From Agathobaculum ammoniilyticum (lineage in GTDB: Bacteria; Bacillota; Clostridia; Oscillospirales; Butyricicoccaceae), in NCBI RefSeq assembly GCF_025567315.1, contig NZ_JAOQJE010000001.1:434001-498000 (forward strand): 64,000 bases of DNA, in the 5' to 3' direction. The notes under the pieces were generated by a model, which had not been told where the DNA came from, searched no databases, and saw only the letters and a program-made list of their open reading frames with translations. Both the position numbers and the translations under genes were made by a program. Every line of letters begins with the position of its first letter. Position 1 is the stretch's first letter. Of this stretch, positions 51,270 to 59,788 are shown piece by piece.

Positions 51270-52022
51270 ATGGACATAGGTAGTATGGACTTCTTTGAAA
51301 GGGTTCTGTATTTTATCCAGAATTATGGATCTTCGTTTTTGGAGGGCGCGGAAATTGCCGCGTTTCTCGCGGTAGCGGGAACGGCGCTCGGTTGCCTGAT
51401 TGGCTTTCTGGCCGGCGCGGTTTCCGCTCTTGAAATCGAACCGGATGATAGTACTCTGCGCAAAGCAGTGCTGCGCGTCGCGCGCGCAGTGATTGCGTTT
51501 TACGTCTGGCTGTTTCGCGGTACGCCGATGATGGTGCAGGCCATGGTTATTTTTTACGGCTCAGCCTATTTCGGCGCGGATATGGACCCTGTCACCTGCG
51601 GCCTGTTTATCGTTTCGATCAATACAGGCGCTTACATGGCTGAGACGGTGCGCGGTGGCATTCAGTCGATTGATCCGGGGCAGAACGAGGGCGCGGAAGC
51701 CATTGGCATGACGCGCGGTCAGACGATGCGTCTGGTCATCCTGCCGCAGGCATTCCGCAATGTGGTGCCGCAGATTGGAAACTACCTGATCAGTAATGTC
51801 AAGGACACCTCGGTGCTGAGTGTAATCACGGTCGGTGAGCTGTTTTATGTGGGCCGATCGGTTGCCGGACAGTTTTTTACCTATTTTGAAGTGTTTACCG
51901 TGATCTGTATGATCTATCTGGTGCTGACAACGGTAACGACTGCGCTGGTGCGCTTGGTGGAGAAACGCCTGGCGGGTCCCAAAGATTATGTTCTGGAAGA
52001 AGCGGAGGAGACGCCGGCATGA
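51270..52022 (+). CDS. Polar amino-acid ABC transporter permease
   Basis: 250 residues, about five membrane helices. The His/Glu/Gln-permease features are visible: VWLFRGTPMMVQAMVIFYGS and the ATPase-contact EAA loop AEAIGMTRGQTMRLVILPQAFRNVVPQIGN. Second gene of the operon, 28 bases after the binding protein. RBS AAAGGCGG-like. Confidence 0.95.
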   Translation: MDIGSMDFFERVLYFIQNYGSSFLEGAEIAAFLAVAGTALGCLIGFLAGAVSALEIEPDDSTLRKAVLRVARAVIAFYVWLFRGTPMMVQAMVIFYGSAYFGADMDPVTCGLFIVSINTGAYMAETVRGGIQSIDPGQNEGAEAIGMTRGQTMRLVILPQAFRNVVPQIGNYLISNVKDTSVLSVITVGELFYVGRSVAGQFFTYFEVFTVICMIYLVLTTVTTALVRLVEKRLAGPKDYVLEEAEETPA

Positions 52023-52092
52023 CAGGTGCTGTCCGCGGCTATGATCCGTATGAAAGATTTAAGTTGAAACGAGAAAAGGAGCTGCATGAAAC

Positions 52093-52923
52093 ATGGAGGT
52101 TACCCGAACTATGCCCTTGAACCGCCATACGATGGCACTGTCTGCAAAGAGTGTGGATGCCGTGAAAGGGCGTGCCGGCGTAAAGACGGATACTGTCCTG
52201 CGTATCGAACATTTGAGCAAGAATTTCGGTTCGCATATCGTATTGCGGGACATTGATTTTTCGGTTCGTTCGGGAGAGGTCGTCTGCATCATCGGCGCTT
52301 CCGGATCGGGGAAGTCAACGATGCTGCGCTGTATCAACCATTTGGAAACACCAACGTCCGGCGAGATTACCTATGAGGGGAAAGCGGTCGGCGGCGTGCA
52401 TTTTGACCTGTCGCAATATCGCGCCAAGGTCGGCATGGTGTTCCAGTCGTTTAACCTGTTCAACAATATGACGGTTTTGCAGAACTGCATGGCGGGACCG
52501 GTGCATGTGCTGCACAAAAAGAAAGCGGAGGCGAAACAGGACGCTCTGTTTTACCTGAAAAAGGTAGGTATGGCACCGTATATCAACGCGCGCCCCTCAC
52601 AGCTTTCGGGCGGCCAGAAGCAGCGCGTTGCGATCGCCCGTGCGCTGGCCATGCACCCGAAAATGCTGCTGTTCGATGAACCGACGAGCGCGCTCGACCC
52701 GCAGATGGTGGGCGAGGTGCTGGCGGTCATGCGTCAGCTTGCAAAAGAGGGCATGACCATGGTTGTGGTTACGCATGAGATGCAATTTGCGCGCGAGGTT
52801 TCCAACCGGACCGTATTTATGTGCGATGGCGTGATCGCGGAAAGCGGCACGCCGGAGCAGATCTTCGAGCATCCGCAGAACCCGAAAACACAGCAGTTCC
52901 TCAGCCGCTTCCAGGCAAGCTGA
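52093..52923 (+). CDS. Polar amino-acid ABC transporter ATPase
   Basis: 276 residues if started at ATG 52093; family members usually begin near TVLRIEHLSKNFG (about residue 35), so a later GTG start is possible. Walker A GASGSGKST, Q-loop VFQSFNLFNNM, signature LSGGQKQRVAIARAL, Walker B LLFDEPTSALDP and the switch His (VVTHEM) are all intact. It powers the upstream permease. The 50-odd bases before it hold two short overlapping frames described in the findings. Confidence 0.93.
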   Translation: MEVTRTMPLNRHTMALSAKSVDAVKGRAGVKTDTVLRIEHLSKNFGSHIVLRDIDFSVRSGEVVCIIGASGSGKSTMLRCINHLETPTSGEITYEGKAVGGVHFDLSQYRAKVGMVFQSFNLFNNMTVLQNCMAGPVHVLHKKKAEAKQDALFYLKKVGMAPYINARPSQLSGGQKQRVAIARALAMHPKMLLFDEPTSALDPQMVGEVLAVMRQLAKEGMTMVVVTHEMQFAREVSNRTVFMCDGVIAESGTPEQIFEHPQNPKTQQFLSRFQAS

Positions 52924-52988
52924 GGCTGGAAGGCGCGGCACGGAAAGGGCCGCGCCTTGCTTTGCGCAGACAGAAAGGAGAGATAAAA

Positions 52989-53873
52989 ATGGAGCTTCGG
53001 ACCCGTCTGGCAGAATATATGTCCTTGCGCTCTCTGGGACTGATTTTTGCAGGTACGTTTTTATTTTCGTTTGGCATGAACGTATTTATCACCCCGTTGG
53101 GACTGTTCAGCGGCGGTTTTCTGGGCATTGCACAGCTGGTGCGGGCATTTCTGGTTAATGTGCTGGGGCTCAGCCTTGGAAGCGCGGATATAGCGGGCAT
53201 CCTGTATTTCTTGATGAGCGTCCCGCTGCTGATACTGGCGTACAGCCAGCTGGGAAGGCCGTTTTTTATCAAAACGCTGGTCTGTACCGGACTGTACAGC
53301 TTTTTCCTGACCGTGATCACGGGGCCAGAGCAGCCGATTTTTTCGGATACGCTGACCTCCTGTATCGTTGGAGGGCTGGTTGCGGGCGTTGGCGCAGGGC
53401 TTACGCTGGTTTCGGGCGGCTGCGGCGGTGGGGAGGAAATATTGTGCGTGTATCTGGCGCAGAAAAACCCGTCATTCAGCGTGGGACGTGTATGTATCCT
53501 GATTAACGTGCTCGTATTCGGCTGCTGCGCGGTATTCTTCAATCTGCCTGCGGCGATCTATTCGGTTATCTATTCCGTGACCGCCAACCTGACGCTTGAC
53601 AGGGTGCATTTCCAGCGTATTACGATGGATGTCATGATTATCACCAAGCTGGATAATATGGAACAGCTGGTATTTGATACGGTGCAGCGCGGTGTGACAA
53701 GGCTGCATGGAGAGGGCGGCTATACTCGGGAATCGACCAATGTGCTGCTGACGGTAGTATCCAAGGACGAGGCATTTGCACTTAAACGTGCGGTGCGCAA
53801 ACGCGATCCGGATGCTTTCATCATTGTACATGATGATATCGGCGTTGCAGGGAATTTCGAGATGCGTCTGTAA
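52989..53873 (+). CDS. YitT-family membrane protein (DUF161 plus DUF2179)
   Basis: 294 residues from ATG 52989 behind AAAGGAGAG; the longer open frame overlaps the ATPase gene. The membrane part (about 12-200) contains the YitT pattern FLFSFGMNVFITPLGLFSGG and GLTLVSGGCGGGEEILCVYL. The C-terminal DUF2179 domain (about 215-290) reads RGVTRLHGEGGYTRESTNVL and IIVHDDIGVAGNFE. Function in the family is unclear; membrane transport has been suggested. Closed by a strong terminator. Confidence 0.92.
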   Translation: MELRTRLAEYMSLRSLGLIFAGTFLFSFGMNVFITPLGLFSGGFLGIAQLVRAFLVNVLGLSLGSADIAGILYFLMSVPLLILAYSQLGRPFFIKTLVCTGLYSFFLTVITGPEQPIFSDTLTSCIVGGLVAGVGAGLTLVSGGCGGGEEILCVYLAQKNPSFSVGRVCILINVLVFGCCAVFFNLPAAIYSVIYSVTANLTLDRVHFQRITMDVMIITKLDNMEQLVFDTVQRGVTRLHGEGGYTRESTNVLLTVVSKDEAFALKRAVRKRDPDAFIIVHDDIGVAGNFEMRL

Positions 53874-53887
53874 ACAATCAAACAGGA

Positions 53888-53919
53888 GGCTGGTGCGGCA
53901 ATGTGCCGCACCAGCCTTT
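53888..53919 (+). terminator. Intrinsic terminator after the yitT-like gene
   Basis: A perfect 13-bp stem GGCTGGTGCGGCA/TGCCGCACCAGCC, loop ATG, followed by TTT. Confidence 0.85.
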
Positions 53920-53927
53920 CTGTGCTG

Positions 53928-53956
53928 TTGACAAATGGCGGGGTTGGCTCTACAAT
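53928..53956 (+). promoter_or_regulatory. Promoter of cbiQ-cbiO
   Basis: TTGACA and TACAAT with a 17-base spacer, 36 bases before the cbiQ ATG. No riboswitch-sized leader fits in that space. Confidence 0.8.
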
Positions 53957-53991
53957 AAGCACAATATCGGACGGGAAAGGAGAGGGGGGAT

Positions 53992-54780
53992 ATGCGCCAT
54001 AACGGACACGGCGTGCGCTCGGTCGATCATCTGGCATACTGCTCCGGCATGAACGACTGGAACCCTGGGTTCAAAGTCGTGCTGTCGCTGGGGACGCTGG
54101 CGATCTGTCTGGCGGCAGACCGCGCGGTGGTATCCCTTGCGGTGATCGCCGTGCTGGCGTGGCTGCAAAATGTCAGGGGCGGGGTGCGGCTGTCCGCCTA
54201 TATCGGACTTTTACGGGCGCCGCTGGTCTTCCTGTTGCTGGGCGGGCTGGCGGTGGCGTGCGATATTTCCCGCGTGCCGGCCGGTGACTGGAGCCTGCCG
54301 TTGCCCGGGTTTTATCTCTGTACCGACTGGGACCGCGCGCGCTTTGCGTGCGGCCTGGTTCTCAAAGCGCTTGGCGCGGTGAGCGCCATGTATCTGCTCG
54401 CGCTCACGACAACGGCCTGCGAGCTGGTGTCGGTGCTGCATCGGGTCCGTTTGCCTAGCCTGCTGACCGAGCTGATGTATCTGACCTACCGGTTTATTTT
54501 TGTGCTGCTGGATACATATGGCCGTATGTATGACGCGGCGGCGGCACGACTGGGCTGGCGGGATTTCCGCACCTCCTGCCGCTCGTTCGGCGGCACGGCG
54601 GCCAACCTGCTCGTCGTGGCGCTGCGGCGGTCGAGGAATTATTCGAATGCGATGGCGGCGCGAGGCTATGACGGCGCGCTGCACTTTTTGGAAGAGAAAA
54701 AGCCCCTGCGGCGCGCGCAGGTGGCTTGGACGCTGGTATTCTGGACAGCGCTGCTGGCCATGCGGCTGGCGGCAGGATAG
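53992..54780 (+). CDS. cbiQ: Cobalt ECF transporter transmembrane component CbiQ
   Basis: 262 residues. The N-terminal SVDHLAYCSGMNDWNPGFKV stretch and the membrane segments are typical of EcfT/CbiQ. The coupling helices contain the Ala-Arg-Gly signature AMAARGYDGAL near residue 220, which docks on the ATPase. Together with CbiO, CbiM and CbiN it forms the cobalt importer. Uniquely here it and cbiO precede the riboswitch rather than following cbiN. Confidence 0.94.
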   Translation: MRHNGHGVRSVDHLAYCSGMNDWNPGFKVVLSLGTLAICLAADRAVVSLAVIAVLAWLQNVRGGVRLSAYIGLLRAPLVFLLLGGLAVACDISRVPAGDWSLPLPGFYLCTDWDRARFACGLVLKALGAVSAMYLLALTTTACELVSVLHRVRLPSLLTELMYLTYRFIFVLLDTYGRMYDAAAARLGWRDFRTSCRSFGGTAANLLVVALRRSRNYSNAMAARGYDGALHFLEEKKPLRRAQVAWTLVFWTALLAMRLAAG

Positions 54781-54792
54781 AAAGGAGCCGCG

Positions 54793-55626
54793 ATGCGGGA
54801 AATCGTTTTTCGGGCAAAGGACCTGTATTTTTCCTACGACGGGAAAAAGAACGCGCTCGATGGCGCTTCGCTCGACCTGTACGCGGGGGAGCGGCTGGCG
54901 GTTTTGGGGGCCAACGGAGCGGGAAAGTCAACGTTTTTCCTGTGTCTGAACGGCGTGCTGACGCCCGACCGCGGCACGATGCTGCTGGATGGGGAACTGA
55001 TCGGGAAAAAGGAGCGCGGGCGGCTGTGTCGACGGGCGGGCATTGTGTTTCAGAACGCGGACGACCAGATCATTGCGTCCACCGTTGCGGCCGAGGTTTC
55101 GTTCGGCCCGATGAACCTGCGGCTGCCGGAGGCGGAGGTTGCCTGCCGCGTGGAGCACGCGCTCGACTACATGGAGCTGCAGCCGTTCCGCGCCCGTCCG
55201 CCACACGAGCTGTCTGGAGGGGAGAAAAAACGCGTGACGATCGCGGACATCCTGGCGATGGAAAATGACATCCTGCTGTTCGACGAGCCGGGTGCGTCGC
55301 TCGATCCGGCGGGAGAGGAGCGGTTGGAGGCTGTGCTGGACCGCCTGCATGCGGACGGCAGAACGCTGGTCATTTCCACACATGATATGGATTTCGCCTA
55401 CCGCTGGGCGGACCGGATCGCAGTGTTCTGTGCGGGCCGCGTTTTGGCGGCGGGCGCACCGGAGACGGTGTTTCGGGATACGCGCCTGATGGCGCGCACG
55501 CATCTGCGCCCCCCGCTGCTGCTGGATGTGTTCGACCGACTGGCGGCGCGCGGCTTTGTGCCGGCGGGTGCCGCCTGCCCCAAAACGCCGGATGGGCTGG
55601 AGGCTCTGCTCGGTAGAGAAAAATAG
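54793..55626 (+). CDS. cbiO: Cobalt ECF transporter ATPase CbiO
   Basis: 277 residues, 12 bases after cbiQ, RBS AAAGGAG. Walker A GANGAGKSTF, Q-loop VFQNADDQIIASTV typical of ECF ATPases, signature LSGGEKKRVTIADIL, Walker B LLFDEPGASLDP and switch His in STHDMDFAYRW. Energises cobalt uptake with CbiQ-CbiM-CbiN. A separate promoter and riboswitch follow its stop. Confidence 0.95.
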   Translation: MREIVFRAKDLYFSYDGKKNALDGASLDLYAGERLAVLGANGAGKSTFFLCLNGVLTPDRGTMLLDGELIGKKERGRLCRRAGIVFQNADDQIIASTVAAEVSFGPMNLRLPEAEVACRVEHALDYMELQPFRARPPHELSGGEKKRVTIADILAMENDILLFDEPGASLDPAGEERLEAVLDRLHADGRTLVISTHDMDFAYRWADRIAVFCAGRVLAAGAPETVFRDTRLMARTHLRPPLLLDVFDRLAARGFVPAGAACPKTPDGLEALLGREK

Positions 55627-55645
55627 CAAAGCCGCCGGCGCGGCC

Positions 55646-55674
55646 TTGAACAGCGCGCGCGGCTATGCTATAAT
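55646..55674 (+). promoter_or_regulatory. Promoter of the riboswitch-controlled cbi-hem operon
   Basis: TTGAAC and TATAAT with a 17-base spacer. Transcription would start near 55681, about 35 bases before the riboswitch aptamer. Confidence 0.85.
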
Positions 55675-55715
55675 ACAACCAGCTTCTTCCGGCCGGATCG
55701 CGGTACGGATACAAA

Positions 55716-55878
55716 AAGGTGCCTGCCATTTCTCCGGCAGGATAATAGGGAAAGAGGTGTGATTCCTCTGCGGTCCCGCCGCTGTAAGGGCAGAGTCCGC
55801 CGCCAGACGAGAGCCACTGGGTCATCCCGGGAAGGCCGGCAGAACGGATGATGACGCCCAAGCCAGAATACCTGCCCT
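55716..55878 (+). promoter_or_regulatory. Cobalamin riboswitch aptamer
   Basis: Conserved elements occur in order: the P1 strand AGGTGCCTGCC, AATAGGGAA, GGTGTGATTCC, CGGTCCCGCCGCTGTAA, the B12 box GCCACTGGG at 55813-55821, GGGAAGGC, GATGATGACGCCCAAGCCAGA, and the closing ATACCTGCC that pairs with the first strand. It should repress cbiM and downstream genes when adenosylcobalamin is plentiful. Confidence 0.95.
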
Positions 55879-55951
55879 TTTGGATGGAAGCGCATAGCGG
55901 TTACGAGTGATAGCCGGTGTGCGGAAAGCCTGCTTTTACCAAGGGGGAAGT

Positions 55952-56006
55952 GGGCGTTCGATGCCGGTCCGATGCGTGGGAAGCATTTGGATGCGGTGTT
56001 TTTTTT
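55952..56006 (+). terminator. Probable riboswitch expression platform terminator
   Basis: An imperfect hairpin (CCGGTCCGATGC with GCATTTGGATGCGG) runs into eight Ts at 55999-56006. A second short GC hairpin (56011-56027) lies just before the cbiM ribosome site. Confidence 0.6.
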
Positions 56007-56048
56007 ACGGCGGCCCCAACGGGGCCGGTCAGGAAAGGAGAAAATAAA

Positions 56049-56792
56049 ATGACAGGTAAACAACGAAAGCTGGTTCGTATCACGGCATGCGCGGCATTGC
56101 TCGGCTGCGTTCTGCCCACCGCGGGCGCCATGCATATCATGGAGGGTTTTCTGCCGCCGGCGATGTGCGTTCTCTGGGGCGTGGCCGCGCTGCCCTTCCT
56201 GCTGGCAGGGTACTTTTCCCTCCAGCGGGCGGTCGTGCGCGACCGGCGCTCGGTCACGCTGATCGCAATGGCGGGGGCGTTTATTTTTGTGATCTCGTCG
56301 CTGAAGATCCCGTCGGTCACCGGCTCCTGCTCGCATATGACGGGTACTGGTCTGGGCGCGATTCTGTTCGGCCCAAGCGCGGTGTCCATTCTTGGCGTGA
56401 TCGTGCTGCTGTTTCAGGCCATTCTGCTGGCGCACGGCGGCTTGACGACGCTGGGGGCGAATACCTTTTCCATGGCGGTCGCGGGGCCGTTTGTTTCGTT
56501 CGGCATATACAAGCTGTGTCAGAAGCTGAGAGTTAATAAAATGGTATCGGTTTTTCTGGCGGCAGCACTGGGTGACCTGCTCACCTACTGCGTGACCAGC
56601 CTGCAGCTCGCGGTGGCGTACCCGTCTGTCGTGGGTGGCGTTTCAGGCTCGGCGGTGGAGTTTCTGGGGGTTTTTGCGCCGACGCAGCTTCCGCTCGCCA
56701 TCCTGGAGGGTGTGCTGACCGTGGCCGTCATGATTATGCTGGAATCCTATGCGCGTCCAGAACTGTGTGCCGTCGGCTTTGAGGAGGGATAA
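56049..56792 (+). CDS. cbiM: Cobalt ECF transporter substrate-capture protein CbiM
   Basis: 247 residues from ATG 56049 behind AAAGGAG. The family hallmark MHIMEGFLPP occurs after a cleavable or signal-like N-terminus (about 1-27); the mature N-terminal Met-His binds cobalt. PSVTGSCSHMTGTGLGAILFG and the later helices match CbiM. First gene behind the cobalamin riboswitch, followed three bases later by cbiN. Confidence 0.96.
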   Translation: MTGKQRKLVRITACAALLGCVLPTAGAMHIMEGFLPPAMCVLWGVAALPFLLAGYFSLQRAVVRDRRSVTLIAMAGAFIFVISSLKIPSVTGSCSHMTGTGLGAILFGPSAVSILGVIVLLFQAILLAHGGLTTLGANTFSMAVAGPFVSFGIYKLCQKLRVNKMVSVFLAAALGDLLTYCVTSLQLAVAYPSVVGGVSGSAVEFLGVFAPTQLPLAILEGVLTVAVMIMLESYARPELCAVGFEEG

Positions 56793-56795
56793 GGA

Positions 56796-57128
56796 ATGAC
56801 CAGAAAAAACAAATCGTTACTGATTGTCCTGCTCCTGCTGGGTGTGGTGCTGGTTGTCGGTCCCGTGTTCGCGCTGCGCGGCGCGGAGTTCGGCGGCTCG
56901 GATGACGCGGGGAGTATCAAGGTGGCGGAGATCACGGGCGAGGATTATGAGCCGTGGTTCACACCGGTGTTTGAGCAGTTGCTCGGTGGTGAACTGCCGG
57001 GCGAGCTGGAAAGCCTGCTGTTCTGCGTGCAAACCGGCATAGGCGTGGGTGTGATCGCCTTTTTCCTTGGCCGGTTCGTGGAGCGGAAGAAGCAGGAGAC
57101 CGCGCGCGGACAGGAAAAAGAAAAATAA
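56796..57128 (+). CDS. cbiN: Cobalt ECF transporter component CbiN
   Basis: 110 residues with two membrane helices (about 7-25 and 73-92) and an extracellular loop containing FGGSDDAGSIKVAEITGEDY then EPWFTPVF, the CbiN pattern. Starts three bases after cbiM. It assists cobalt loading of CbiM. Confidence 0.93.
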   Translation: MTRKNKSLLIVLLLLGVVLVVGPVFALRGAEFGGSDDAGSIKVAEITGEDYEPWFTPVFEQLLGGELPGELESLLFCVQTGIGVGVIAFFLGRFVERKKQETARGQEKEK

Positions 57129-57210
57129 AAGGAGAGCAGAGCGGGAGAAATGGACCGCTCTGCTTTTCTTACCTTTCATCAAGGATGCTTTGCGGAAAGG
57201 AGGGCCGTCT

Positions 57211-58347
57211 GTGCGGGGAAATACCATAGCGTACAGCGGCGGGCAGGCGTTGCGGCGCGGCTGGACGACCGGCTCCTGCGCAGCGGCGGCCGCGCAGGCG
57301 GCTGCGCTGCTGCTGCTGACAGGGCAGGCGCCCGCTGTGATCCGGCTGGAAACGCCGGGGGGAGTGTTGTTTTCCCTGCCGGTAGAGGGGCCGCATCTGG
57401 AAGGTGGCGCGGCGGTCTGCACGGTGCGCAAGGACGCGGGCGACGACCCTGACGTTACCAATGGCGTGCGTATTTCAGCGGCGGTGCGCCGCGCGGCTGG
57501 CGGTGTCACGATTGACGGCGGCGCGGGCGTGGGACGGGTGACAAAGCCCGGCCTTTCCGTGCCGGTGGGCGAGGCGGCGATCAACCCGGGGCCGCGCGCG
57601 CAGATCGCGGCGGCGGTCGCCCGAGCCGCGCGGGAAGCGGGTTATGCGGGCGGCTTTTCGGTTATCCTTTCTGCAGAAAACGGCGCGGCGCTGGCAGAAC
57701 AGACCTACAACAGGCATCTGGGCGTGGTGGGTGGCATCTCCATTCTGGGTACGAGCGGCATCGTGGAACCCATGAGCGAAAAGGCGCTGGTCGATACCAT
57801 CCGGCTTGAGCTGGACAGCCTGTACGCGCAGGGACAGCGCATCGCGTTCCTGTGTCCGGGAAACTACGGCGCGGATTTCGCGCGGGACACGCTGGGCCTG
57901 GAGCTGGGGCGCGCGGTCAAATGCTCAAATTTTATCGGGGAGGCGCTCGACCACGCGGTTTACCGCGGCTATCCGGATATCCTGCTGGTCGGCCATGCGG
58001 GAAAGCTGGTCAAGCTGGCGGCCGGAGGGATGAACACCCACTCCTCGGTCGCGGACGGGCGGCAGGAGATCTTCACCGCGCACGCGGCGCTGTGCGGGGC
58101 GGGACAGGATACGCTCGCGGCGCTGATGGAGGCGGTCTCGGTGGATGCGTGCGTTGCGGCGCTGGACAAGGCCGGCCTGCGAGAGCCGGTGCTCGCCCGC
58201 ATTGGAAAAGCGATGGAGGAACGGCTCGCGCGTCGGCTGAAACAGCGGGCGCATGGGGCGTTTATCATGTTTACAGGACAGTACGGCGTGCTGGCGGAAT
58301 CGCCGGACGCGCGGCGCCTGTGCGGGAAGCTGAGGGAGGATGTATGA
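57211..58347 (+). CDS. cbiD: Cobalt-precorrin-5B C1-methyltransferase CbiD
   Basis: 378 residues from the GTG at 57211, seven bases after AAAGGAGG; the open frame further upstream overlaps non-coding and cbiN tail DNA. The N-terminal LRRGWTTGSCAAAAAQAA is diagnostic, as are DPDVTNG, EAAINPGPR and the C-terminal GGMNTHSSVADGR. It is specific to the anaerobic route. Overlaps cbiL by four bases. Confidence 0.95.
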   Translation: MRGNTIAYSGGQALRRGWTTGSCAAAAAQAAALLLLTGQAPAVIRLETPGGVLFSLPVEGPHLEGGAAVCTVRKDAGDDPDVTNGVRISAAVRRAAGGVTIDGGAGVGRVTKPGLSVPVGEAAINPGPRAQIAAAVARAAREAGYAGGFSVILSAENGAALAEQTYNRHLGVVGGISILGTSGIVEPMSEKALVDTIRLELDSLYAQGQRIAFLCPGNYGADFARDTLGLELGRAVKCSNFIGEALDHAVYRGYPDILLVGHAGKLVKLAAGGMNTHSSVADGRQEIFTAHAALCGAGQDTLAALMEAVSVDACVAALDKAGLREPVLARIGKAMEERLARRLKQRAHGAFIMFTGQYGVLAESPDARRLCGKLREDV

Positions 58348-59036
58348 GCAAAGGAAAGCTGTACGGCGTGGGTGTGGGGCCGGGGAACCCCGAACTGCTG
58401 ACTGTCAAAGCGGTGCGCGTGATTCAGGAAAGCGACGTGGTGGCTGTGCCGCGGGCGGGTGCGGGCGAGCAGGCCGCGCTGGCGATCGCGGCAGAGTATA
58501 TCGGGGACAAGCCGGTGCTTCACTGCGATATGCCGATGACGCGCGACCGCGCGGCTCGGGACGCCAGCCATGATCGTGCCGCGGACACCATCTGCGCTTT
58601 GCTGGATGAGGGAAAAACGGTTGCGTTCCTCACCTTGGGCGACCCGTCTGTGTACTCAACCTGCTGGTATGTCCACCGGCGCGTCGCCGCGCGGGGGTAC
58701 GCGGTGGAAATGGTACCCGGCGTCCCCTCGTTCTGTGCGGCGGCGGCCGCGCTCGGCCGCGCGCTGTGCGAGGACGACGAGATGCTGCACATCATTCCCG
58801 CGTCGCACGGCGCGTTGGACGCGGCGCTCGACCTGCCGGGCGGCAAAGTGCTGATGAAGGCGGGAAAGGCTATACTCGAGGTGCGCGACAGGCTGGCCGC
58901 GCGCGGCGTGCTACAGAACGCCGCGCTCGTTGAGCGGTGCGGCATGAAAGGCGAACGCATCGTGTCCGAGCTGGATACGCTGGACGACCCGACCGGATAT
59001 TTTTCCATTATTCTGGTCAAGGAGGATAAGGCATGA
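58344..59036 (+). CDS. cbiL: Cobalt-precorrin-2 C20-methyltransferase CbiL
   Basis: 230 residues from ATG 58344, overlapping the cbiD stop. The SAM-binding tetrapyrrole methylase pattern is GVGVGPGNPELLTVKAVRVI at the start, VAFLTLGDPSVYSTCWYV in the middle and EMVPGVPSFCAAAA. It adds the C20 methyl. Overlaps cbiF by four bases. Confidence 0.94.
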   Translation: MSKGKLYGVGVGPGNPELLTVKAVRVIQESDVVAVPRAGAGEQAALAIAAEYIGDKPVLHCDMPMTRDRAARDASHDRAADTICALLDEGKTVAFLTLGDPSVYSTCWYVHRRVAARGYAVEMVPGVPSFCAAAAALGRALCEDDEMLHIIPASHGALDAALDLPGGKVLMKAGKAILEVRDRLAARGVLQNAALVERCGMKGERIVSELDTLDDPTGYFSIILVKEDKA

Positions 59037-59788
59037 TCTATTTTGTCGGCGCGGGCGCGGGCGCGCCCGACCTGATCACCGTGCGCGGCGCGCGCCTGCT
59101 GGGCGAGGCGGATGTCATCGTTTATGCCGGCTCGCTGGTCAACCCCGCGCTGCTGGACTATAAAAAGCGGGGCTGCGCGGTGTACGACAGCGCGAGGATG
59201 ACGCTCGAGGAGGTAATCGCGGTGATGGCGCCCGCGGCGCGGGCGGGCCAGACCGTCGTGCGTCTGCACACGGGCGACCCGTGTGTGTACGGCGCGCACC
59301 GCGAGCAGATGGACGCGCTCGACCGCCTGGGGCTGGACTATGAAGTCTGCCCAGGCGTATCCTCGTTCTGCGGCGCGGCGGCGGCGCTCCGCGCCGAGTA
59401 CACCCTGCCGAACGTCAGCCAGACGGTTATCCTGACCCGCATGGAAGGGCGCACGCCCGTGCCGGAAAGCGAGCGGATCGAAGCCCTTGCCGCGCATGGC
59501 GCGACCATGGTGGTTTTCCTATCGGCGGGGCAGCTCGAAAAGCTGTCCCAGCGGCTGCTCGCGGGCGGCTACGCGCCCGACACGCCGGCGGCGATCGTCT
59601 ACAAGGCGACCTGGCCGGATGAGAGGATCGTCCACACCACGGTGGCGGGGCTGGCCGAGGCCGGCGCGCGCGCGGGCATCACCAAAACCGCGCTCATCAC
59701 GGTCGGCGGCTTTCTGGGGGAGGAGTACGATCGCTCTCGGCTGTACGATCCGTCGTTCGCCACCGGCTTCCGCGAGGCGAGCCGATGA
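59033..59788 (+). CDS. cbiF: Cobalt-precorrin-4 C11-methyltransferase CbiF
   Basis: 251 residues. Starts YFVGAGAGAPDLITVRGARL; the methylase motifs VVRLHTGDPCVYGAHREQMD and EVCPGVSSFCGAAAAL, and the CbiF-specific TLPNVSQTVILTRMEGRTP follow. Overlaps both neighbours by four bases, so translation is coupled through cbiG. Confidence 0.96.
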   Translation: MIYFVGAGAGAPDLITVRGARLLGEADVIVYAGSLVNPALLDYKKRGCAVYDSARMTLEEVIAVMAPAARAGQTVVRLHTGDPCVYGAHREQMDALDRLGLDYEVCPGVSSFCGAAAALRAEYTLPNVSQTVILTRMEGRTPVPESERIEALAAHGATMVVFLSAGQLEKLSQRLLAGGYAPDTPAAIVYKATWPDERIVHTTVAGLAEAGARAGITKTALITVGGFLGEEYDRSRLYDPSFATGFREASR

